DNA from: Brachyhypopomus gauderio
Taxonomy: Eukaryota; Chordata; Actinopteri; Gymnotiformes; Hypopomidae
Direction: 5' to 3'
Length of the DNA: 64,000 nucleotides
Assembly: GCF_052324685.1 (NCBI RefSeq)
Contig: NC_135223.1
Location: 19,947,822-20,011,821 of the forward strand
Part shown: piece after piece, positions 32,166-54,096 of the stretch
How the letters are laid out: each line of letters starts with the position of its first letter
Numbering within the stretch: position 1 is the stretch's first letter
Notes under the pieces: model-generated
The model's database searches: none
What the model saw: only the letters and a program-made list of their open reading frames with translations
What the model was told of the DNA's origin: nothing
Translations under genes and position numbers: made by a program

Positions 32166-33600
32166 GCATACATGTTATCATAGTCTTGTAGTTACATGCT
32201 TAATGCTTTATACTCACATGGCAAATAACACTACAGCACTGCAGTGTGATATGCTTCCTAGACTTCCTAAACTTAATTGAAGTAGGGATTCTTAAGAATC
32301 ACTTAAATGTCATGTTCAGATTTAATGGATGAAATACCTTTACATTAATTTATGAACCTATGTGGCTATCAGGAAAAACATATTTAGAAATGATCCAGAA
32401 TTATTTCTCTTTTTGAAAAGATTTTTCATGTTATGTCTAATTAAAACTGTTGGAAGTATATGACTTTGTTATGCATGACTATTAAAGCCTATACTTGCAG
32501 ACCTTTTTCTTAGAACCACTGCATGTCTACTATAAAATGACAACACACCTTTGTAGTAGGAAGTGCCAAGACATTTTTCTCTCCTAATTATTTAAGAAGC
32601 TATACTTGTGGTTAATAATGCAATTAAAAAATCTCTTCCATTTTTCTTTCCAACTTTCAAGTTTTATGAGGTTAGTGAGGCCGATATTTAATATTTATAT
32701 TCCAGAATATCTGATATAAATTGCCTATTAAAATCATTAAAAGATAATGAGTTTGTTTTGGTTTAAAATGACAACAAATATGGATTAAGTAAGTGAAATT
32801 AAAAAAGATTTGATAATCATTGCAATTTTCATCATGAGCTACACAAATTGTTTTTATAAAATACATTCACAATTTATGTTGCAATTGTAGGTACAGTGTA
32901 TTAAAATGATAAAGTACACAGCAGTTGGCTTCCTGCTATTTGTTGGTCCTTAAAATACTTTGGAGTTTGCAGATACACTGACTTCTGTATTTGCAGGTAC
33001 TGGTTCATTAATAAACGTAACAAGAAATGCTCTTGTTTTATAGGGTACTGTTAGGTACTGTAGTTGGGGGAGTTGAGCTCTTTCCTGCACTGCATTGCAC
33101 AGTGAATTTCACTGACATCCAAAGGATTTTGCAATCTCTTTGCCTGGCTTGTGCTTCTTATTAGGTCATTACTTCATGTATGGCACTCAGGTGCTTGTCA
33201 TACTAGGGAGGAGTGGTGTAATTTAAATCAGTTTAAACTTTGTGTTGCATGTAACCTTTCAATAATTTTGATTATCTAATAATGATGCAAATTATTCCCA
33301 AAAGAGTTATTCACATATTTTGAATACCACATTTATAACTATAACACCACCACTCATACAAGGCCCTGACTCAGACATTTAAAAACAAAACATTTGAACA
33401 TGTACATTAATCATTGAATATAAGGTGTTGATTTACATGGTCAAAGTTTTAATGAAATTCTAAGCACGACTATTTTAATGAAAATTTCATGAAGAACATT
33501 TTTTATAATTATGCTACAAAAATGTCATGTGCACTCAAATGACAGCAGGCCTATAGCAAATTCTGTGAAGATCAGCGCACCTCTCTTCGTTCGTTCACTT
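32166..33600. other. Spacer between dctn3 and ttk
   Basis: The stretch is AT-rich with no recognised exon, RNA gene or mobile element. It should contain the dctn3 cleavage site and distal ttk upstream sequence. Confidence 0.6.
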
Positions 33601-33689
33601 CAGCTAAATTTCGATTAGGTAGCGCGTTTCAAAACGTTTCATTTTTACGTTAGCCGCTAGATGGCGTCTGTGTACGCGAAGCAAAAACA

Positions 33690-33760
33690 AGGGCGGAGTC
33701 CTCCGATACAAACGGGCCAATGGAGGCCCGAGATTCGAGGACGTGGGCAATTTTGAAAGT
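33690..33760 (+). promoter_or_regulatory. ttk promoter with CCAAT box and CHR element
   Basis: A GC box (GGGCGGAG at 33691-33698), a CCAAT box (33717-33721) and TTTGAA (33752-33757), preceded by GGGC, are spaced as in late cell-cycle promoters. The CHR (TTTGAA) with upstream CCAAT boxes is the binding arrangement of DREAM/B-MYB-MuvB and NF-Y, which confines TTK expression to G2/M in vertebrates. An untranslated exon follows, ending with the donor at 33880 (GCG|GTAAGT). Confidence 0.6.
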
Positions 33761-34416
33761 TCTGTTGAACAAAACAGATTTGTGTCGGATCCATACTTCT
33801 CGGATTACAGCACGGCACCACATATTACTTTGCATGGTTAAAGTTTGATTGTTTAAGTTGTGAAATTCCTCAAGGAGCGGTAAGTTAAGGTGTCTGAATG
33901 TAAGATTACAGCACGAGCGCAATCATTCGACGTTGTTGCTACAGCGACTGTTAGCTAGTTAGCGTCCGTGGTGTTAGTAGCTATTCACTAGCCTAGCTAG
34001 GTTAGCTAACCAGCCCCTTCGCTAAGCTCAGTAACGTTTTTGTTTACTCCTCTGCTATGTTAAGTTCTGACTATGCTTAAAAATGTTTATGCGAGTGAAC
34101 TGAAACAATTAAGGTTAGCTAGCTAACCCAACATTAGTTTGAGTTTAAGTTTGAGTTTGTAGCAAGAGGTCAGTATTTGTCAGTTAGCTTCACGTGAGCG
34201 CTCGAGCTCTCGAGATTAGACACCCACGATGAGCAACATTAACTACATTTTACTGTACAACACAGCTGCAGAGGGATCTGCAGTGCTCTTTGTTTTAAAG
34301 AGGTGTATGTGTGTGTAATTTGACAGAGACAAGTTAATAAAACGTGCAGTAGTATGAAGGACGTGATGCCAGTGCTTGATATGCTGATGTAAGGGATGCA
34401 TGTCCATGTTGTAGGT

Positions 34417-37400
34417 ATGGACGAGGACGAGAACACCGCTCGAAAGCTGCAGATAGCCAAATTGTATCAGAAGCTGGAGAAGATTAAGCGATATTACAAC
34501 GATGGTGATTATTATGAAATATTGTAATTTCGTTATTCATTCAGCTGTGCACATATTCGTCTTGCTTGTTTTGAATGCCTCTTCTCATGATGTTCTTTCC
34601 TTATAGATGACACAGACAGTATAAACCAGCTCATAACTTCAAATTCACCAGACACATGCAGCAGTTTTTTGACTAACTTGGAGAAGAAGGGCAATCCTCA
34701 CACAGATCCTAATCTTCTTTCCAAATTAATTGACTGCTACACCAGAGTTTTTTCAAGCATGCCATTAGGACAATACAGCCAAAATGTAAGCTATGCAAGG
34801 ATGCTGGTGAGATTTGCAGAGTTGAAATCGTAAGTTACGTTTTTTTGTCTGTCCAAAGTCCAGTTATTTTACAGTATTTAGTTTGGTAAAACAAATACTC
34901 TTATGAATGTAATTTGTTTTGTGGTAAGCCAGTCTCTTCATTTTATCAGTATTCAGGATGTCAGTGAGGCACAGGATAGTTTTGACATAGCAAGATCCCA
35001 CTGCAAGGATTTTGCCTTCGTCCACATAGCTTATGCTCAGTTTGAGCTTTTACAAGGTAAGAAAATTGCCTGAAGAACTGACATGCTTATTAATGCATCA
35101 GTGAAATTAATATAAGAAAACTATTTCTTATATAAGAAAAGTTTTAAGCCAGTTTATTTCATGTGGTCATAATTTCACTTGTGCATCAGGTTGCAAACCT
35201 TTTTTAAAAGCATTATATAAGCCATCAGGTTTGTTTATTGCAGAAATGACATGGCATTAATCACCTTTCTCCACTGACTGAACAGGTAATGAGAAGAAAA
35301 GTGCTTGGATTCTCCAGAAAGCCTTTGAAATGGGGGCTAAACCATCAGACATTTTGGAAGCTGCGATGCAAAATCTAAAACAGGGCAAACGCCAACTCCT
35401 TAACCAAGAGAATAAAGAAAACTTAGCAGGTTAAAAAAAATTATTTTACTTTGTCTGTAGCAATTATTAATTTTAAGGTCTTTAAATGTAGTGGTATTTT
35501 TATACACATTATATTATAATATGTTTATATTTGTTATTTGCACAGTGTATGCATGTGTTTTGAATTTTAGTTTTCTTTATTAATATGGTGTTAAAAAATT
35601 TTCAGTAACTACACTTGAAAGTGCCCAGGAACCTGTAATGAGGACATCAGTGTCTAAAGGCATTTCTAGAACATCAGATGAATTTCATCTTGCCGGTGGT
35701 TTTTCTCTGGGGTAGGAAACAATTCTAGATAATAATTTGCATAACATCATATTGATCTAGTGTGTTTTCCATTGATACGTTTCAAATCTGAAATTACAGA
35801 ACTGAGCATAAGAACAGTCCACAGGATGACCTTCCTGTCTGGCCATCAGGCTCAGAACGCAAAAGAACAGCCATGGTAAGAACAGCCATGGTAAGGTTGG
35901 AAATGAGGTTTGGTCATATCCAAAGAACTAGACATGAAGATGAACAAACTAACTGACTTCCTTCATCCCTTTAGCCTGGCAGGATTCCCATGGTACCCCT
36001 GTCTATCCCTGAAAATGAGAATGTAGACATTGTTTATAAACCCGAGGCTCCCAGCTACAGCAGCAGTTTGTCTAGGTGGGGCTGTTTTATATCACCATGT
36101 TTAATGCACCATATTCATGATTAAATGTTTTTTTTTTCTTTTCACCTTGCCCAAATCTGACATGTTTTTTTTTCCTTAGGTCAACATATCGCTCAAATGC
36201 AAGCCTTGTTTTCCCTCTGTCCTCTGCAAAGAAGAATTCTGGAGATGGAGACTCGTACAACCTGCTAAATCTGAAGGTATGGCAGCTGAACACCTAGGTG
36301 CTGAATCATACCTCTTGCCTTTAAAAAGCTTTGCATGTAGTTATGGATATTTTTGTGTAGCCACTTATTAGTCCAGAGTCACGACCCTGGGAGGACACCT
36401 GTGAAGTGGACTCCACCACAGCGCTCCTTAATAGAGCAGAAAAGAAAAAGACCACTAGACTGGATGGTAATGCGTTAGTAACATTTTCTTCTTGATGTTC
36501 ACCAGCCTGACAGTCTGTTTCTTACCATTGCATGATCAGATAATGATGGCGAGATTCTGCTGGTTCTTCTTTCTAGACACCACTGACATTAACCATATCG
36601 TAAGTTCCAACTCCCCCGAGGCGTGCCTTGCGTACCTCACAAACTTGGAGAAGCACGAAGACCCTTGCACAGACGCCGCTTTTCTCTGTAGGCTGCTGGA
36701 TTGCTACTCTAAAGTGTTCTCCAGACTTCCCCTGGCACAGAACAGCAAAACTGAAAGCTACGCTCGGATGCTAGTCAGATATGCAGAGTTGAAAGGGTAT
36801 GTAACTGGAGATTAGCTGATAAAATCCTTGACTTTTGCCATGCTGACACGCACAGATTTGTTATTTTGTTGTTGCCTCTTTTCTGTAGAATTGAAGATCC
36901 TGATGATGCTGAGGATAATTTCATCATTGCCCGAACCAATAGCAAATCTTTTGCCTTTGTGCATATCGCTCATGCTCAGTTTGAGCTGTCACGAGGTTGG
37001 TGTATATTAGTGATTTTGATATGCTGTTGTTTTTCCATTATGCAATTGTATAATACTTTTTTTTTGCTACATATTTTTTGGTTTTGCAGGTAATTCTAAG
37101 AAAAGTGCTTCCATTCTGCAGAAGGCATTGACATTAAATGCAAAACCTGCTGAACTTCTCCAGATGGCTGTGAAGAATTTGAAATCTGGAAAAACCCAGC
37201 TGCTACCTACTGAGGGTCAAGAGGATGTTGCAGGTTTGTCACTTTACCTTTTGCTCCATGTGAAATCATCAAAAGATCATCAACAGAAGTTTTATAGCAT
37301 AGTAGTTTTAGATGTCACTTCATGTTTCTTCTTTTGCAGACGTAGTGGCCACTCACAGTGATGGACGGGAAAAGGAAGGAGAGAATACACTAAGGATTTC

Positions 37401-40400
37401 CAGAAATAACCAGCAAGTGAAATCCCATGCTATGGAGAGTTTGTCAGAATGGAGGATCCCTGCATGCATCAGCAAACATGCATCTCCAGAGGTGTGGTGA
37501 TATGAAAGAACGAGCGATCACACAACAAATGTCTTCAGTACTACATCTGCGTAATTGCTGTTTTTTGTAACAATAATGTTATTCTTTGTGAAGTTCAATT
37601 TATCTGCTTTATCTGCTTTACTGCTTGTTCATGTAAAATCTTTTGTGTGGCTGTCCTTAGGATCACAAGCCATCTGTAGACTTTATTCCTACTCCACGTC
37701 CTCTTCACTCACTGAGGACTCCGTCTGTGGCAGTGCCACCGAGATTACACCCAGCCTTTGGCTTACAGACACCCAACTGCAAGAACCCTCCAGCTAACAG
37801 GTACACGCTCAACGGAGCTTTATTAAATTGGGGGTCTGTTTATTCTTCTTTCAATTTTAATCCAGCTGCTCTCATTTGTTCTTTCTAGTTTTGTTACACC
37901 TGTGGTGAAGCAGAGACCAGCTGTCGTGTCTGTTCCATCTACAGCACAGAGAGTCAGCCATACTTCATTACCCTGCACACCACAGGGTCAGATCTCTGGG
38001 GTCCAGCAGATGTCACAGGTAAAGACCAGCCTGTTTCACACCTAAACATTTATCCTTGTGCATTTCTGTATGTGTGATATAAGTGCTTCACACACGGTGG
38101 GCTTTTGCGTTTCATGTCTACTTGAACCTAAGCAGCTAACCGACTAGTGTTTCTGCATGCAATTATTAGCTAATTAATGGAGTTAGTGATATAATGGAGT
38201 CAGAAACATCCTAAATGATAAACAGAAATACCAGTGAATTATTTTTGTTAATACAAACAGCCGGGTTTCCATCCAAACCTTTCGAAAAAATAATGCGCAA
38301 TTTCCAAGTTTCGGCAGAAAAAAATGCGAATTAAGCCTTGTTTCCATTCATTACAGTTATGCGAATAAACTTTAGATCACGTGAGAGGACGCCAAACAAT
38401 AGTGGTTTTACGTCCATCTGGCAGTTACGCATTTTTGCACGTTGAGGTTTTGAAACATTTTTTTCTTTTTCTTTTCTATACATGGAGAAGTTAAATTCAA
38501 TTTTTGCTCTCTCCAGAACTGTTTTTGTATGCATTTGCCATCTTTACATCGCGATCATGTACAGAATCACATGACTTGAGGCTTGATACGTCATCGTTTA
38601 TGCGAAAAACCCTTTTCCATCCAGTTTTTCCGAATTTTGGCGACGCGATAGTCTAACTTTTCCACCTCCTCCTAGCGTAAAAATCTTTTTGCGATATTTG
38701 GGGCTTTTTTCGAATTTTGGTCTTTTTCCATCCAGTTTTTTTCATGCGCATTTTCAAAATGCGCAAAAACTCGGTGGATGGAAAACCCTCTACTGTGCTC
38801 TTAGATTTTTACCACATTTTTTGAATTAAAAAGTTTTAATAATTGGCATACACTGTTGACCTTCAGGAATCAATGACCCTTGGTTTTGTGTCCCTGACCG
38901 TGTGAGGTATATGTATGTAAAAGGTGACTTCTCTTTTTCAGAGGTCAGTTAGGTATGGTTAAATGCTGGTCAGTTGTGTACATTGACCTTAGATAATTCC
39001 TTTCTTTCAGGGACCTGCCAGTGCCTTCTCCAATGAATCCATCACAATTAAAGGCAGACAGTTTTTCATTTTGAAGATGATAGGCAGAGGTGGTTCCAGT
39101 AAGGTACTGTATGAATGTCATCATAACACCACCTTTAATTTGTACATGCTCATCACACTTGTTTGACTTTACTATTGTGTGAAATCTATGCTATGTGACT
39201 CATATTTTAGGTCTATCAGGTCCTAGACCAGAAGAAACAGCTGTATGCAGTGAAATATGTGAATTTGGAGGAGGCAGATACTCAGACTGTTGAAAGCTAC
39301 AAGAACGAGATTGAGCACTTGAACCACCTCCAGCAGTACAGTGACCAGATCATCAAGCTGTATGACTAGTGAGTATGTGGAAGATGAACACACAGACCCC
39401 TATTATCTCCATCATCTCAGACCCCATGGACCTCAGACCCTATATGTCTTGGCTCCATCATCTCATACATACATACTTTTTTCTGCCTGTATTGCAGTGA
39501 GATGACTGACAGCTACATCTATATGTTGATGGAGTGTGGCAACCTGGACCTCAACACCTGGCTACGCAACCGCAAGAGTGTCAGCTCACTGGAGAGAAAG
39601 TTCTACTGGAGGAACATGCTGGAAGCAGTGCAGACAATTCACAAGCATGGTGATTACGCACGAGCAACACTACGATACTAGGAAAACACTGCAGACTTGT
39701 GTTGATGTTCTGTGTTGCCTTAACTGTTTTTTTATTTACTTATTTTAAAGGTATTGTTCACAGTGACCTAAAGCCAGCTAATTTTGTGATTGTGAATGCT
39801 TCTCTGAAGCTCATAGACTTTGGCATTTCCAACCACATTCAGCCAGACATGACAAGTGTCATGAAGGACTCACAGGTTAGTACAGATATTAAACTGATAC
39901 ATGGAGTTGTATTCCTGGTGTGGGTACAGTGGATTCAGGATTCTGATTCTCTAGGTTGGGACATTAAACTACATGCCTCCAGAGGCCATTAAAGACACGT
40001 CATCCAGTGGTGGAAAACCAAGGTCAAAGGTAAGATTAAATTGACATTCTCAAACTGCTATAGTGTATAACATTGAATATATAACTACAGTTTTTACAAA
40101 TGTTGTATGCGGTATTATTTTGTAGGTTACATGTATAAACTATAAAATTATATTTTGCCCAGTGCCCTAATAACCCATTGACTTTTTTGTAATAGATCAG
40201 TCCCAAGGGTGACGTGTGGTCACTTGGGTGTATTCTGTACTGTATGACCTATGGGAAGACACCTTTCCAAAACATCACTAACCAGATCACCAAACTACAT
40301 GCCATTATTGATCCGTCCCATGAGATTGACTTTCCTAACATTGCTGAAAAGGATCTGCTAGATGTACTAAAGGTATGTGTTTAGTTGGCTTACATTTTAA

Positions 40401-40999
40401 AGTGATTGATGGTTGATGGTATTAAGCATGTCGGAGTTTACAATAAAAAGTAATAAGAATACTGTTCCTTTGATATAGCGGTGTCTAGTACGGAATCCCA
40501 AAGAACGCATTTCCATTGCTGAACTTCTTGAACATCCATACTTACAACTGCAGCCTCAGCCTACACCTGAGCCAGGTGACTACTCCTTGTCATTTTTTAA
40601 AACAAGTAATACACAGAAGCAGATCCATGAAAAAGGTCATTGTGTAGAGATGTAACGGCGTAATATATAGTATACAGTGTACTAAATTAAGATTATTGTT
40701 CTTACTAAATGGTACGAATGGTTTTCTCTGTTACAGAACCGTGTAACAGTGACCTGAGGAGAATTCTGAATGAGCTGGCAGCCTTACAGTCTCCTAACAG
40801 CATTGCAAGAGCTGCTAGTGTGAGTATAAAGACGTTTGAACCACACTTCTAATTCATCAGCGTTCTTCAATGTCATGTTACATATCTACATCACAATTTT
40901 TCCTTTTTCTTATAGAACCTAGCAAAAATGTGTAACAGTGGAAGGAAATTGGACGTTTCTGAGTGTGTGAAGATATCCAATCAGTCCTCGTGGAAGTGA
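34417..40999 (+). CDS. ttk: TTK/MPS1, dual-specificity spindle-checkpoint kinase with two TPR modules
   Basis: Twenty-four coding exons: 34417-34504, 34607-34829, 34950-35056, 35286-35429, 35606-35711, 35800-35875, 35975-36075, 36180-36276, 36361-36466, 36577-36796, 36889-36995, 37090-37233, 37340-37491, 37661-37800, 37889-38018, 39011-39103, 39211-39368, 39498-39649, 39751-39875, 39955-40029, 40196-40372, 40479-40575, 40737-40819, 40916-40999; 2985 nt, 994 residues versus 857 in human. MPS1 sits at unattached kinetochores, phosphorylates KNL1 and recruits BUB and MAD proteins. The N-terminal TPR module controls localisation. Here residues about 30-187 and 350-506 are two diverged copies of it. 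The kinase domain starts near 657: glycine loop GRGGSSK at 672-678, catalytic Lys 693, HSDLKPANF at 785-793, DFG at 804-806, and MPPEA in place of APE as in other TTK proteins. All required catalytic residues are present. Confidence 0.95.
34607..35429 (+). other. ttk TPR module, copy 1 (exons 2-4)
   Basis: Three exons of 223, 107 and 144 nt encode the TPR block from [18 protein letters not shown] through [13 protein letters not shown] and [16 protein letters not shown] to [11 protein letters not shown]. The block is entered in phase 1, passes junctions in phases 2 and 1, and exits in phase 1, so it can be inserted or removed without changing the frame. By order in the protein it corresponds to the single TPR block of human TTK. 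Confidence 0.93.
36577..37233 (+). other. ttk TPR module, copy 2 (exons 10-12)
   Basis: Three exons of 220, 107 and 144 nt repeat the arrangement of copy 1 with the same junction phases. Matching words are [46 protein letters not shown] and [11 protein letters not shown]. Hand alignment with copy 1 gives about 90 identities in 155 positions. The introns of the two copies do not look alike. Reading frame, splice sites and core residues are intact, so the copy appears to be under selection. Confidence 0.93.
38258..38795. mobile_element. Non-autonomous DNA element with TTTCCATCCA terminal repeats, in ttk intron 15
   Basis: The left end CAGCCGGGTTTCCATCCA and the right end TGGATGGAAAACCCTCTACTG are inverted repeats with a few differences. 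Extra internal TTTCCATCCA copies occur near 38615 and 38727, along with many GCGAA/TTCGC words. No matching target duplication was found beside the proposed ends, so they may be off by some bases. It accounts for much of the 992-nt intron. No protein is encoded. Confidence 0.6.
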
Positions 41000-41335
41000 A
41001 GACTGTTATGCATGATTAGGTCGTCATTAGTAGTTTGACACATACACCAGCCAGTTGTTTGGATATACTGAGAAAATGTTGGATTTGGCTGATTTCTTTG
41101 AGACAGGAATGCTTATTTAAGACATTTATTTCTTTTAAAAGCCTCCTTCGGGGTCAGTCTTGATTTTATTCTTAGTAACTTTTTTTTTTTTTACCTTATT
41201 TTAACGAGAATAGAATGATCATATACCAAATCCTTTTCATATTTCTTTCTTCAAATTGTGACTTTGATTTCCATTTCTGTTTGTATATGTTTATATTATG
41301 TCCTCATGAATAAACATACCTTCTATGGTATATTA
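41000..41335 (+). terminator. ttk 3' untranslated region with poly(A) signal
   Basis: After the stop codon the sequence is AT-rich, with a single well-placed AATAAA at 41309-41314. The transcript should therefore end near 41330. Confidence 0.6.
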
Positions 41336-41640
41336 AAGTGTTTGTAAGTTTGGCTCAGGGTTCTTCTGATTTGAAGATACTGTACCTAGTACAGAGTTTT
41401 TTTTTTACTGTACTTATTTCTATTTAGCTTTCAAAAAGGTCACTTTTTAGTTATTATTTTTATGTTTAGTTATTACAATGAATGGCTGATTAACAAAAAA
41501 GAAACCTGGCTTTTAAAACAAAAAAAAAGTGATCACTGACATTTTTATTTGAAATGTGCCATATTTGTCAATTGTTATTTTTCACCGCAATCGAAATTTG
41601 TCTTCATTTACCCATCTGTGCAGTTAGAACACACACACAC

Positions 41641-41830
41641 ACACACACTAGTGATTACTAGGGGGCAGTGGTGCACACATGCCCAGAGCAGTGGCCAGTC
41701 CTAGCCCGGTGCCCAGGGAGCAGTTGGGGTTAGGTGCCTTGCTCAAGGGAACCTCGGTCATGGCCTTTGGCCTGGGAATCGAGCCCACGACCCTCCGGTC
41801 ACAAGACCAGTTCCCTATTTGCTCTCAAAA
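41641..41830 (-). repeat. Teleost interspersed repeat, copy 2 (opposite orientation to 5181-5290)
   Basis: In reverse complement, TTGAGCAAGGCACC, TAACCCCAACTGCTCCCTGG, GGGCATGTGTGCAC and CCCCCTAGTAATCACTAG follow the same order as in the copy near 5181. A CA microsatellite (41629-41648) abuts it. The words GGGAATCGAGCCC recall a tRNA-like B box, but no tRNA fold was found. Confidence 0.6.
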
Positions 41831-42010
41831 CAATCGCAACAGCATCATTAATTAATAAAGCTACAAGTTGCTGCATGATGATGTACGAAACACCAAATGG
41901 TATTCGAGTTTGAATGTTTTTTATAAAGTTAAACTGCAAATAAAAGCAGTTTTGAGAAGAAGATAAGGACATTTTAAAGGGTCAATTTGACACTGCTGAG
42001 TTGACGTATA

Positions 42011-42013
<3 letters not shown>

Positions 42014-42048
<35 letters not shown>

Positions 42049-42050
42049 TT
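42014..42050. repeat. (TA)n microsatellite
   Basis: Uninterrupted TA repeats pass into ACACAC. The tract lies between ttk and bckdhb, about 190 nt upstream of the bckdhb start. Confidence 0.9.
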
Positions 42051-42129
42051 CTACACTTATATAGTCGGAATATAATGTCAATATTCAATAATACAAATAA
42101 AAAAATATTGTCTGTTCTTTAAGGTTTCA

Positions 42130-42237
42130 CTGCTGACGTAAGTCACTCTCTTTTGCCAACCAATCAGGTCACGTCCTCCGTCAGCGTCACTAGTGACGTC
42201 GTATTCAACTTCCTGGGTCGGTAATCCTCATCCGGCA
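42130..42237 (+). promoter_or_regulatory. bckdhb core promoter
   Basis: In the 108 nt before the start codon are two CRE/ATF-like sites (TGACGTAA near 42134 and TGACGTC at 42194-42200) and a CCAAT box (42160-42164). There is no TATA box. This is a typical layout for a broadly expressed mitochondrial gene. Confidence 0.5.

Positions 42238-54096
<11,859 letters not shown>

Noticed and set aside
41700-41830. Possible tRNA or tRNA-derived SINE head (GAATCGAGCCC-like B box)
   Set aside because: No A box at the right distance and no cloverleaf could be drawn; kept only as an interspersed repeat.
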